Below are positions 10,950 to 23,497 of a stretch of DNA of 64,000 bases, piece by piece (the first letter of the stretch is position 1; each line of letters starts with the position of its first letter). The DNA comes from Plantago elongata. Taxonomy: Eukaryota > Streptophyta > Magnoliopsida > Lamiales > Plantaginaceae. The position numbers and the translations under genes are program-made. The stretch is from contig JAYMSP010000014.1 of NCBI GenBank assembly GCA_036897095.1, positions 60,269 through 124,268 of the forward strand, written 5' to 3'. The notes under the pieces were generated by a model that saw only the letters and a program-made list of their open reading frames with translations, was not told the origin of the DNA and did no database searches.

Positions 10950-11021
<72 letters not shown>
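10950..11021 (+). repeat. (ATT)n microsatellite, ~24 units
   Basis: An uninterrupted ATT/TTA run in the probable 3' UTR or immediate 3' flank of the GASA gene. Likely polymorphic. Confidence 0.97.
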
Positions 11022-11024
<3 letters not shown>

Positions 11025-12104
11025 TAATAATATTGGATATTTATGTATGATAAATATGATTTGCTTTTATGGGGTGAGTGAGAATATATTTGACTATGCA
11101 AGTTGCCAACAACTCTTTCATTGCCAGTGTAATAAAATCATCATGTACAATTAATTCAATTAATTGTGAAAGTCAGGGGTATATGCACAAGGTGCGGGAC
11201 TGTGGGTCATATACACCAAATGAGTAGTGCAATTTTTCGGTAAGATATTTATTTTCCGTCCATTCGACTGTCCTTTTTTATGTCTTAACCACGATATTTA
11301 TCAGAGACTTTTTATTCGAGAAAATTGTTACTTTTACTAAATATCAAAATTATACCTTACAACAACAATGTGATAGATTCATTTTGTTTAGCATCTCTAA
11401 TTAGGAGAGGAATTGAAGCCATGAATCAGATAAATTCAGCTATTCCTAATCCGACCAATTGTCACAAATCAGGGGTTCGAGTTGTACAACTAGCAATACA
11501 AGTTGTACATTACAATTATTAAGTTGGTTAATTGTAGTTAATAAGAGTTTACTATATAGATTCAACAATAGAGTTAGAATCATTATCTTGCTTATCTATA
11601 ATCTATTTAGACGAGTGAAACTTACCTCACCGTTAAGATTGGTCTAATTCAATTACACATACCACGATGAAGGCTTGTATTAGTCCAATTGCCCATAACC
11701 AAATTAACTCTAATTGTTCGTGTAAATTTTACGCACTGAGAAAAGATAAAAAGTTAAATTAAATTAGAGTTTAGGTATATTTTGATGTTGAGGTTTGGTT
11801 TTGGTTTTGATTGTCTATATTTTGTAATTTTAGTGAACACTTCAAAATTTAATTTAGAGCTAAAGTTTAATATGAATGTTATGATTTTGAAGATTTTTTT
11901 TCCTTTGTAATATTACTGCGTGAGCATGTATTGTGCTTGTGTTTATATTAATAATATTTAGCCGATTAAAAAAAAAGAGTTTTAAGTGTAACAATTCTAG
12001 ATTTACGAAGAAGTTTAGTGTGCCAACGGTTGAAAAATGTAATTTAGACCAAATTATGCCCCTTTAGTACTAATAATATTAGCTTTTTGAGGCAAAATGA
12101 TATC

Positions 12105-12180
12105 TAAGTGACAAGTTGAGACACTCCGTATTAAAGAGGTCATATGTTCGATTTTTCGAAATGAGTGATTATCATTTTTA
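12105..12180 (+). mobile_element. Degenerate SINE-like fragment
   Basis: Contains AGTGACAAGTTGAGACAC followed by ATATGTTCGATTTTT (a weak box B). It resembles the minus-strand copy at 12838-12955, which has AGTGGCAAGTTGAGACAC. Confidence 0.45.
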
Positions 12181-12837
12181 AATGAAAAATGGTAGAGAAT
12201 GGTGATTGAAACCTAGATATGTATTTTCATAATAAATTTATTCATGTTAATTATTATTGTAACTGTAATATTGTATCTTTAAAAGAAAGCGGCTAAAGTT
12301 GGAAACTATACTTGATTTATGTAAAATTGTACTTGTGATATGAGTCTAGTACTATGTAATCTTATTTTCTTTCATAACATGATGAACGATGTACTATATA
12401 TGTCTGGTTCATGTTCCATGTCAAGTTAGTGTGCTTGTGTTCGAGTGTTTTCAGTGCTTTGGTGTATCGTTTGTCATGATTAATTGCATGTGTGATGTGT
12501 GTTTGGATCTTGCACGAAAAGAAGGGTGTAGTTTGCGTATATTCATGTGAAGTGGCAAGATGTGAAAGTCGATAGTTGATCTTTATATATCTCCTTAAGT
12601 TAATATTGGCCGTTTTGATGCTTACGGTGTTTATGATAATTATCTCTCATGATAAAACGACTTATGAACACCCCATCCCCATAGGTTGAATCTAACGAAT
12701 TTACTCTGAGTAATAAGAGTGGAAAACAGAGCAAGAAGGATGACCAAAGTATTTGCTTGGAAGATGAGTGTATATATGTGATTTTTTTTAAACGCGATAT
12801 TATAATTACAATATTTAATCGAATAAATAGTTGACAT

Positions 12838-12955
12838 TGAAATTTTTTAATAAATTTCTATACAGAGGATATATATCACCCATTTGAGGAATTGAACCCA
12901 TAATATTTTGGTTACAGGGTGTCTCAACTTGCCACTCGGCTACGGACGTCTTGAT
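12838..12955 (-). mobile_element. tRNA-derived SINE, second family
   Basis: The minus strand reads CGTCCGTAGCCGAGTGGCAA (box A like a tRNA-Leu/Ser type) and then GGGTTCAATTCC (box B), followed by an AT-rich 3' part ending in TTAAAAAATTTC. It does not fold as an intact tRNA. A related fragment lies 700 bp upstream. Confidence 0.55.
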
Positions 12956-13207
12956 GATCACATTATTTATAGGACGGATTTCTTTTATATACCTTCTTAG
13001 CATAGCTAATTACATAATAAACCTTAATAGATTAACAATTACTTTTTGGTCCAAAATCCTATTGTTGTGCACACCAAAACAGGCTTTATATTAAAAATAA
13101 ATATTAGACTTTGTCACATTTTGAATTATTATTACAATATAAAAATTGAAGAAGTTATGACGGAGCTCCGCAAAATCTTGAATGTTAGTTTAATTAGTTT
13201 AAGCTAA

Positions 13208-13485
13208 GGTTGTTACACGAGTTGAGTCTTAACAAGGACTCAGCACAGCTCGCTTGATACGGTAAACGAGCTGAGCTTGAGCTCCATATTATGCTCGATA
13301 AAGCTCGTTAAGAGTAATTATTCTAATAAATTTATATTTTATACATATTTGTAATATTTTTAATAAATAATATTTGGTATAGCTCGATGAGACTCGTATT
13401 TATTTGAGTTCGAGCTTGACTCGATTGATCTCTAATCGAGTATCACAAATCTCGACTCGGCTCGATTTGTTTAACAACACTATTT
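13208..13485 (+). repeat. GAGCTCG-rich dispersed repeat, copy 1
   Basis: Dense in GAGCTTGAGCT, CTCGACTCGG and AAACGAGCTGAG motifs, with terminal similarity between GTTGTTACACGAG at the left and the reverse complement of CTCGATTTGTTTAACAAC at the right. Related units lie at 54000-54320 and 63060-63395. It looks like a decayed MITE-like family. Confidence 0.55.
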
Positions 13486-14953
13486 AAGCATCAACATTGT
13501 TAGTTTCATTTTAGAATCTTAGTGTTATTTTCAACGTCAAATTTGTTAGTTTTAGCATTACAATGTTATAGTTTAAGTTGAAACTAACATCGTTATCGAT
13601 ATATGTTTTAATTTTAACGTTAATTTATATGAAATCAATATGGTAATTGGTAAGTTTCATAGTAAAAAATAAAAATTACCCTTTATATAATTTTTCATTA
13701 TTATTTAAAAAATTATATTGAAGGGTTCTCACTAATTTTATTTATTTATGTTTAAAGAAAATTTAAGGCATTTTTAATTTCTAAAATTGAATTTTTGAAA
13801 ATGACTTAAAAATGGACCTAAGTATATTTATTCATCATTAGTTTATTCAATCGGTAATTTCTAATATAAGAGGGTTTATTATGAGAACGCCATTCATATC
13901 CGGGTATGAAAATGTAATAACACTGAAGTGATTATATTTATATATCGAGAATCACACTATACACATAGTCGGCCTTTTACGGTCTATCCAACATAGTGAA
14001 TAACACTGCAGTGATTCCATTTACAAAATGGAGACATGCGTATATGATAATCAAATAAATGAAAGCTCATCTGTTTTAATATAATTTTCAACTACTAAAT
14101 TTAGATACCGACATATACTATTAAAATAACCATTAATTTTATTTATTAAAACATCTAGAAAAACTAGTTTTCAAATGGTCCATTATCAAAATTCAAAAAC
14201 TAGTTGTAATTAACTGGAAATTCAAATTCTTCAAGTTTAAAAAAGACCCAAAGCCTTGAACCGGCATTTCAACGGTTCACCAACCCGATCGGAATCTGAC
14301 TCACGTTTTTGATAATGGTCGAGTGTAAATCACCCTCACCGACCCCACACGGTTAGTGGGACCCATCATGCTCACAATTCCGTACTCACAGACCCCACAC
14401 CAATTTGCAAAACACCCCTCTCACTTACACACCTTTGAAATCCCACCCCAAGTACATAATCATCTCATAATCCAACCAAGAAAACTCTGCTAATCTATAC
14501 TGAATTATACTCAATCATCACTAATAAAACCTGCAATTGATCAAAAAAAATCCTATTTTTCAGAACCCCACAAAGGCTCAATCTGGTAAACCTGCCTACT
14601 TATCATTTTTGGATTCTACTGATATTTCGAAAAACTCATCATCTCTGTTTTGTTTTCTTTCTATCGATTACGCAAACAAAACCAGTACTTGGAGGAATTT
14701 TCTTTATTTCTTTATTAATTATGATTTTATTATACTCTTAATATTATTTGTTATTATCAATATTGAATAGGACCACGCATGTTGGTTGTTTTGTTTTCTC
14801 AAGAAGAATCAATCCTTCTCTTATCCAAGCCTCCTTGATTTTGAAAAAAGAATAAAAATCCATTCTTTCTGTCAGTTTTAGTGTGTATAGGCATAACAGT
14901 CAAAACTGGAGGTGGGTTTTGTGTATTGTTTAATTTTCTGGTGAGGGTTTGAA

Positions 14954-17900
14954 ATGTCTCCAAAGAGGCGGCATGTAGAAGGCTCTTCTTTCGATGAAAA
15001 GCCTCCTAGGAGAACTTTTGAAAGGTAAAATTCGACTTCTGTTTAAATTGTGTGTGTTTGTGTGTGTTTCGATTTTTTCGATCTATGTTATTGATTCTTA
15101 GTTCAATTTGCATGTGGGATCAGTGTTCTTTAGGCTTTTTTTGCTGGTTCAAATTGATAAATGGAAGGGTCTTATTTGTTTTGTACCTTGAGCCTTGATG
15201 CTTTGCTGCTTGGACTTATATGTAGTAGATAATCCTGTCTTGTAACTTGTAAGGATTATATGTTAGTTGTTATTTGGGAAGGCAATAAGTGGTTAGCTTG
15301 TAAGTTGCTCTGGTTTTGCTGGTTATATTGAATATCAAGCCATCCTAGGAATTATGTTCTAGGATCTCCACCAGTGAAATCACCAACATTACGAGCGTGA
15401 ATTTCTCTGAACAAGGGCCTGCACGTACTTGATCAATCGATAGATGTGTGCTTTGATCATTTCTGTAGGTAAAACATAGGTAGTTAGAAAAAAAATCGTA
15501 TAAAAACAGAGATATATTCTTGTGCCAATGTTGAAACTTGAAAGTTTTCTTTATGTTAAGAAATGGAGTGTCGGGAGAGTCGGCTCAGCTCATTATACTG
15601 CCACTTCTCCCATTGGGTTTATTGGATGTGTTTCCCCGAGCATATTTATACTGGTGAAATAGAAAGTAGGCCTTGAGTTTACTGGTTTTTTATGTTGTAG
15701 TCAAGTTTGGGATGTTTCTCCTTCGAAAATAGTTATGTTTGTGTTAATAGACGAGTTTTGAAATCCAATAAGTTTAACTGGGTTTGGATTGGAAATTTTT
15801 GCTAGGCATCTCAAAGTAGAATTACATGAGTAGTCAATCCCACTCTAGAAAAAACCAACAGTCTTCCTCACACCCTCACTTGAGTGTATAGCTATTTCCC
15901 CCCTTCATAGACGAACCTTGGTACTAATTTTCTACCATTTGACGCTCTTTCATTTAATGCATTCATGACAAATATGACAAAGAATATGATATTTTTATTT
16001 TTCGGTGGTTATAATATTTGACCGGTAGATGATCAGATGGGTATGCTGATTGTGCACTTTTGGTTAGTCAGTAATGGAGCCTACAACAAGGGAGATTGGT
16101 TTTGTTCTAGTCTCCCTTCCATTGTTAACTATCCAATACAATTGCTGTGTTCTACCGACCAAAGGCTAACCCCCAGAAGATACAAAAATCATCTTCTTTG
16201 CCAATGAAGACATAGTAGCATCAATGGTAGAAACTAGAAATTAGTGGTTCTCTATCTGAAAAAGAAAAGTGGGTCTTAGGTCAGTTTGATCTTTTTAGAC
16301 TTTTGTATCCTAGTCTACTTGGAGAAGTTGGACCTCCTGTGTGTAATTCCATTTGTGTTGATAAATAATTTTGCAATCCAATACTTACCTGCACATGTAC
16401 AGCTGGCTTCCCTCAGCCTTTTAGATTGTGAGCTTGACCCTTACATTATGCTACACCCCAAGTAAGGAATTCAAATAGCCAAGGAATCATTTTAGGTAAG
16501 AGCTCAAGTCTCTGTACTGAAAACACTTTGAGATGATTTAGTTTCGATGTGCATGTTTGGGCCTTCCATAATGTTAGGGTGATGCGTAATAACTAGAACT
16601 TTTCTTTCCTGGAATATGTAGTTTCTGTGCATGTTGTGGGGTATGCTTTACTGATACTTCTGTCTGTACTTCTAATAGTGTGGTGCAGGATGTAATGTCA
16701 TTGCAAAGATTGCAGAATCTCGTGCAGCCGGTTCTCGAGCCTCTAATTCGTCGAGTTGTAAGTCTATGGTCTTTCTGGTAAAGATTTCGGAGTAATTGAT
16801 TGTAATGCTTTCAGGATTAAATATTTTCATGTTTATTATGTATTTTCTGTTTTAGTTCTTTTATCATATCTCGCCTCTTCCCTCGAAATTTAAAGTGCAG
16901 ACTGAAGTATTGATTTAAGGCGCATTGAGTGCCCAGAACCTGATTCAAAAAGGCTTAAGGCAAAGTATCCTTTATGGACATACGTTAACAAAATTTCAAG
17001 CATCAATATTCAGTAGACTAGATGATAAAATTTTGCATGCATGTCAATAGAACTGACTATGTGAAAGACGACAGAAAGACAAGATAAAACAGTATTTCTA
17101 CTATGGATATGTAACGTAACCATAATTATTGCGCACCAGGTTTCCTGCTGTATGCTCAAATCACAACGTTTTGAGAACTTTCTATTTCTTACTATATTTA
17201 CTGAGAGCACTGTTCTGCAGGTTGATCTATGAACAAAGTGTGAAATTATGATACTCACTTTTATTGTGGGTTTGTGTTTAGCATTCCTTTGGACATTGTG
17301 TGTATTGATTTCATACTTATATCTGTATTTGATTTGACTACTCCAATAGCTGAAATAATGTGTGACTGAGCTTATTAAAGTTGTTAATGTGATTGGCAGG
17401 TAAAGGAGGAAGTGGACACAGCTTTAAGAAAATATATGCTAAATACTGAGAGGTGTGGGATGTAATTTTGAAATAATCACGGTTACTTTTGAGGAATCCT
17501 AATTACTATCTCCTTTTTATTTATCATATGTTCTCGTTGTATCTTCAGGACTGGTGGCAAAGATGTACGACCTTCTGAGTCTAGGAGTTTGAAGTTAAAG
17601 TTTTTAAGTGCTATATCTCTTCCAGTATTTACTGGGACTCGTATTGAGGGAGAAGGTTTCACCACTCTGGAGGTTGCTTTGGTTGATGTTTTAACTGAGC
17701 AAGTTGTTTCCGATGAGCTTGTATCATCCGCAAAAGTGGAGATTGTAGTACTCGAAGGAGATTTTGATACCAATGAGGTTACCTGGAAACCTGAAGAGTT
17801 CAAAAACAATATAGTGAGAGAGAGATCAGGCAAGAAGCCTCTCTTATCTGGGGATGTGATAGTGACTCTAAAAGATGGCATTGGTATGGTAGAAAACGTC

Positions 17901-20573
17901 TTATTTACGGATAATTCCAGTTGGACGAGAAGTCGGAAGTTCAGGTTAGGGGTAAGACTTGTGGAAAATCTTGAAGTTAGAATAAGAGAGGCAAGATCAG
18001 AAGCGTTTGTTGTTAGGGATCATCGCGGAGAATGTGAGTTCCTTTTTGGTGCTTCAGACATGTCTTATTGTCATTTATTCTTGACAACTCTCTTTAATCA
18101 CCCCTGGGACTTGCTAAATTGGTTTGCATCTGACATCTCTTTCCACAGTAGATTGAAATGTTCTCACGCTGAACAATTTAAAATGAGTTTTATATGGCAT
18201 ATACAGTTTTGATGCTTGCTTCTGAGTTCTGATCCATAAGTAGTAGTATGAAATTAACCTAATTTGGTCCCATGATCCTTTATATGTTTCTCCATTTCGG
18301 AGACCCCTGCATATCATCAACTTCGGCCCACTAACATCTCGCAATCTCTTACTTCCATCTTTGTTATCCAAGTTTAAACTTCACAGTAATGTAAATTGAG
18401 ATGATGTGCAAACACTTGGATAGGTGGTGTTATGGTTTTGCTAATCTTCATTCCAAACTGGTGGTATGGTTTTTCTAATGTTCATTCCAATCTGTTTATT
18501 TCTTAATGTTTAGTCCAAACTGGATTTTCTTAAACTGTATTAAACCATAGTTGCTTAGAGGAAAAATTGCCCATGATGGGTCCTTGTTTACCCTGCTTGC
18601 TTCATGAGGTTTACTGTCTGGTAAACTGTTTATTAGCAGTTAATGTTCAATCCGGTTGATGTACTTTTTTGTTCAGATCTCAAAATTGCCCCTGTTATGT
18701 GACTATTACTTTTCTGATGACGATATGCAATTTTTCAACAAAGCCTTTTATGCGGCGAGTACCATTTAATATATATGCAATGCAATGTAGGCTTTATTTC
18801 TCTTAATTTTCTTGCACATCTGAGTAATCCACAATAGATACTCTTAAAAATAGGATAGCGGAGAAAGTTCTACACAGAAATGTAACTGATTACACTATCT
18901 ATTTACATCTTTTAATTTTTCTTACACAAGTGTACAAGAAGCACCACCCACCATCTCTCTCTGATGAGGTATGGCGGCTTGAGAAGATTGGCAAAGATGG
19001 AGCTTTTCACAAACGCTTGGCAAAAGAAAGAGTCAATACTGTGCAGGACTTCCTTGTGTTACTTTCCTTGAGCCCCTCAAGGCTTCGTCATGTAAGAATG
19101 AATATGTTTACTTATTCTTGCTGTATTATAATTGAGTACATACCAATTCAAGTCTGTCGGTTGAACACAGTACACTTATTTGTACGAGGAATTTGCATGG
19201 ACAGCTTTTATCGGATACCAGCGGCTTGGGATCAGCTTAGGATTGTGCTGGTTTCAGTATGTTATCTCTTTTTTGCAATGTCTCACAGAGACATTGAAGT
19301 TGGTGTAGACATGTTAAAACTTGAATCTGAACAGTTATCTTCCATATCAAATCAGTGATCAAGTGAACAACTCTGTGTTTGATAAGATTGGGTTGCTGTA
19401 GTTTTGTCATAAATACTTTCATTTCAATATGGTCATCTCCCTGTAAGTCTGTCCATTGGTCTGTGTAGATCTAACTCCATGAATTGAAAATCCTGCAGAT
19501 CCTTGGCCCTGGTATGTCTGCAAAAATGTGGGAAGTCACGGCGGACCATGCTCGGACATGTGTTCTCGGCAATAAATTATACTTGTATGATCATTTGAGA
19601 ACTCCGCAAAAGAACGGTGTGGTCTTCAATGCAGCTTGGCAGGTGAAGGGGATGTTTTCAAACGGCCACTATATACCCACCAAAAATCTTTCTGAAGAAG
19701 AAAAGGCATGTTTGCTTATATTTTCATCCTTCACTTACTATTTTTGTTTACACCCCCTCCCCGCAGGTAAAGAGGGAAAAAAAAGAAAAAAAAAGATGCC
19801 TTTCAGTCACACCCGTGATGGAAGGTTAACGCCATTTCTTTTGGGGTGGGGGTGGTGTAATTTTGTTATGAGATTTACTTGTGGGGATCTGACTGTGAAC
19901 CATTATCTTTTCCTGGGTAATGTACCATTATAACATATGCATTATGTTAGACTGCCAGTTGAGAACTTCAGATAAAATATTGATGCAAGACTAACTTGAA
20001 TCCAGCTTTATTCAGTCTAATGCTCATGGGTTGGTCATCTCTGCATATGGAGATCGTCAAAATATAGTGGCTTTTGATGATGACTCCACCCTTAGCATCC
20101 CAACCTCGTTGGATGCTCAATCTTCTTCAGAATTGCAGTCTCAGGCTTCACAACATCAAGATCCGAGTACTCCGACCAAGATTGCGAGATTCCCTTTCTC
20201 ACAACTGGAAGCGGCTACTCCCAGTTACATGCAATATGGCCTTGATGAGTACTTCCCCAGTTTTGACCTCATGGATTTAACGTATGATCAACCATTGAAT
20301 TATTCCAGTGAAATCCCAGAGATCTGCGACACTGGTTCCGTGACTCGAGCTTTTAGTGCAAATGCGCACTTGGAGTTCTTTGAAAGTGAAGATTTGGATT
20401 ACTCAGACGATTTGCAGAATGTTACAAACTCTTATGCCCCCTTTCCACGAAATGATGTTGTTAATGTCCCAAAGCAGAGGTGGAACATTTTAGTCATTGT
20501 GCTCAAGTGGCGCTTCCTGCTAAAAAGGATAGTGAAAAGAACTCGCAGTAGAGGAATACCGAGTTACTGTTGA
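14954..20573 (+). CDS. Calmodulin-binding protein 60 (CBP60) family
   Basis: Seven exons: 14954-15024, 16679-16757, 17400-17452, 17549-18033, 18931-19091, 19499-19705 and 20016-20573, giving 537 aa. CBP60 proteins are plant nuclear DNA-binding and calmodulin-binding regulators of immunity (salicylic acid) and development. The start [10 protein letters not shown] is followed by [20 protein letters not shown] and the conserved [13 protein letters not shown]. The conserved central region follows ([56 protein letters not shown]), then the basic C-terminus ([20 protein letters not shown]) that matches the C-terminal calmodulin-binding helix of the CBP60a-f type. The exon 2 acceptor was set at 16678 because the next AG gives an immediate stop. 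The last intron needs a GC donor (19706). Which paralogue it is cannot be told. Confidence 0.93.
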
Positions 20574-21157
20574 ACTTTATTGTATAATGGAATGAACGTG
20601 AAATAAACCTAGAAGTGATCTGACTGAGCGGGTAAAGGATGCAGCTAATTGTCAAGAATATTTTGGTGCGTGGTTGTTCTTGAAGATGTACATAAAGCTG
20701 TTACCTGCAAAGCCGACAGATCCCTGGGGCAATTGATAAACGGGGAAACATGGTATGAAACTGTATAGCATAGTTCCGTCCGGTGGTCTGATGGTGATGC
20801 TTCATTCATGTACACATTTATTTTGCTGTGATTTGGTGAGTTGATCACCGGTGTGATGTGGTGAATTTGTCAAGTCCACTGGCTGTGATGATATTATTAT
20901 GAATGCCTGCTACAGTGCTACCCTAGTTCCATTGAATTGATTGATTTAAATAATGGAGACCTGGTTTATAGAAGTTCTACTTCTACTAGTCTTGTATTGG
21001 TTTTATCCTTTAAGCTAATTTGAAGCCAAATTAACTGACTAGTTAGCTGCTAATTCATTTAAATAATTGTGTTTATATAAGGTGACTTGTTAAAAATAAG
21101 CTACATTAAGCTGTCTTGTAAAAAAAGATAATTTTTTTTTTAATTTACAAGAAGTAT
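20574..21157. other. 3' UTR of CBP60 and short flank
   Basis: The 3' UTR of CBP60 probably extends several hundred bases. No second gene is seen. Confidence 0.5.
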
Positions 21158-21462
21158 GCCCCTGGCATTTTGCTTAACAATTTTTTTAATAGATAAAAGT
21201 ACATTAAAATTTGAGAAGCTGTATTCTCTGTATATACAAGACGCATACCATTATTAGGTAAAATTCTGCTATATGTGCAGTGTATATGAAGAAGAATAGT
21301 TCTATCTCTGCTATTTCTGATGAGAATATCCATATTGCTGTAAGATCTGTGCTGAAGCGGCTCAAATGTAAACTAGAAACGTTGCTGACAATTTCTTGGC
21401 TGATAATCGGAACACATCTACATTTTGCAGTTGTCTTCACACATTTCTTTCTGCAAAAAACA
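21158..21462 (+). repeat. ~300 bp dispersed repeat, copy 1
   Basis: About 90% similar by eye to 26868-27169 in the same orientation. Both copies keep a parallel open frame on the + strand ([41 protein letters not shown]), preceded by a possible splice acceptor TGTGCAG and containing a GTAAAC donor-like site. It may be an exonic fragment of another gene that has spread. No known domain was recognised. Confidence 0.75.
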
Positions 21463-21710
21463 AAGGGAAACAACATCCACAGACTTGTCAACGTTGGAAA
21501 TTTTTTCAAATTAATGTTGTGAACTTGTGATAATGCAAAACCAGGAACTTCCACATTGATGTAGGGCTGGTGTCAAACCAATAACATATTTCCTTTTCTC
21601 TCTATTTCAAGACTGAGTACCTCCTTTCATAGCAGTTTCCTAATCTTTCTTCTAGCATACAAAGAGCAGTGCATAGAGCAACTGAAATGTGCATGAACAC
21701 CTACTGAGTA

Positions 21711-23443
21711 TTAAGAAATGTAAAATAAAGTGCGCACCTTCTTCCTGCGTGCCTCCAGAACCTCTTCAAGAGGTGGCCTCCCTGTAACATTACAAATATT
21801 TGGTATAAATGAAATACATAGATGACACATATACTAGCAAAAAAGCCTCCCACGAAAGAGTCCAATACCTGTAACTTGAAGACGGTATTTAGCCCAAACA
21901 CCATAAACGGCATCAGCAATGGTTGCAACCTGTCAATGAAATGTTCTCCAAATAGTCAACAATTGAGAAAATTAAGGATAGATAATTTTTGTACTTGAGG
22001 AACATTCTCATAAGCGGACTTACAGGTTCATATTTGGTGATAGCATACACCCATCCCAAGCCAACTGCCTCGTAAAGTTTTCTGAATACCTACATGGTCC
22101 AGTTAATTAATCCATTACTAGCAGATATATATGCTACATAATACAAGTGCCCAAAATTATCACTTCCCTAGGGAGATGGAAGCATTCTTGCCTCTCAATG
22201 TCAAACTACAGATCTTAAGAATGAACTCGTACATACATTCTGGAACACTTTAATAAACATGCATTACAATCCACTTGGAATATATCAGTAACTACTGATG
22301 TTTACTGGAAACTGGAAATTGTTATTACTAGGAGAATTAACCATACATTCTTAGAAGACAGGCAACTAAGTGACTGGTCAGGCAGACAATGACTTGTAAC
22401 ATATTTACTTGCACAAAAAGTTCGAACATTATCAAATTAAAAGGCCAAGAGAGGATCTTTGGAACTTTATGAAGCAAACCACATCGTATGCTTCTGTCAC
22501 TGGAAGCTACAAAAAGCAGCTTCATAATACATTGTTTATGATTTAAGTATTCTATGGATAATGAACATTAGAACATACAATGGATATGAGCAACAGTAAT
22601 GGAAGCTTAACAGAGATACATGGATACTTCATATTATAAAACCTATGAAAAATACGCATCCGGAGCAGAAATTCAATACGGAATCTACCTCGATATCTCT
22701 CACTACAGTCCCATCTGACTGGATTGCATGAATTCTTCCCATAGCCTACATTAGATGACATCAAATTTTAGTTACCAGCACCAAAGAATCTCTAACAGCA
22801 TTCATTTAAATTCACAACATACGAAAAGAAGCACCCAAATTCTAGTAATCAGTCACAGTACTAATCGAATAAGAACGCATACAGTTTCATAATCGAGCCC
22901 TTGATTCTCCTCTGGACTATATTCATCAGCACTAATGTCCACAAACTTGATAGTTCCATAAGTTTTGTTCCTTTCCCTTAACATATCAACCTACCAAATA
23001 CAATTCCCAAAAATCAAATCAATAGCTGAATAAGCACTACTGCACTAGAAATGAAATTCCCAAAATCAAATCAATTCACCTCCTTCATACAAAGAGGACA
23101 ATCTCCATCATAAAGCATCTTAATCTTCCAATCCTCAGGTGATGATGGATCTTCATTTTTCTGCGAGACAGGATCTGTAGCTATTCCACTTATAGCTCGA
23201 ATTCGGTATCCCAATTTCACTCCTGTAAATAAAAAAAGTTCTTGATTGAGAAAGAATAAAATACGAACAATAACGCACTTACAAATGCTTACCAGTTGGT
23301 TGGTGAATGAGTTTGGCTGATCTGGTAAAAGGGGTATTTGAAACAGAGACAGCAGAGTACGATGTTCGGAGATAAGTGGAAACGGAACACAAGGAATTGG
23401 TGTTTAGCTGTTTTCCGAGGGAGATTGCGCCTCTGAAAGACAT
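21711..23443 (-). CDS. DCC-family (DUF393) thiol-disulphide oxidoreductase-like protein, organelle-targeted
   Basis: Seven exons on the minus strand: 23443-23293, 23222-23080, 22990-22883, 22745-22689, 22089-22024, 21929-21869 and 21781-21711, giving 218 aa. The family is named for its DxxCxxC motif, seen here as YDGDCPLC at residues 88-95, followed by LRERNKTYGTIKFVDISADE, GRIHAIQSDG and EAVGLGWVYAITKYEP. Plant members are thought to act in plastids or mitochondria; the reaction is not established. The first ~50 residues are rich in Ser, Arg and Thr, fitting a transit peptide. An upstream in-frame ATG at 23497 would add 18 residues; I chose 23443 for its better context. The gene is divergent from the SDH7-like gene. 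Confidence 0.88.
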
Positions 23444-23497
23444 GGCTAATTGTTGAATGGTTTGAATGTGATGATGGTGAAGGGAAATGGAATACAA

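Larger units (their letters stand above)
11022..14953. other. Long AT-rich intergenic region with scattered repeats
   Basis: No gene is supported over ~3.9 kb. It contains two SINE-like copies (12105-12180 and 12838-12955) and a GAGCTCG-type repeat (13208-13485). The last ~600 bases (14350-14953) become richer in C/T and are likely the promoter and 5' leader of the CBP60 gene. Confidence 0.6.

Noticed and set aside
10930-11154. Poly-leucine or poly-tyrosine open frames over the ATT run
   Set aside because: They are only translations of the (ATT)n microsatellite.
17483-17881. 132-codon minus-strand open frame inside CBP60 exon 4
   Set aside because: It is antisense to a well-supported conserved exon with no family match of its own.
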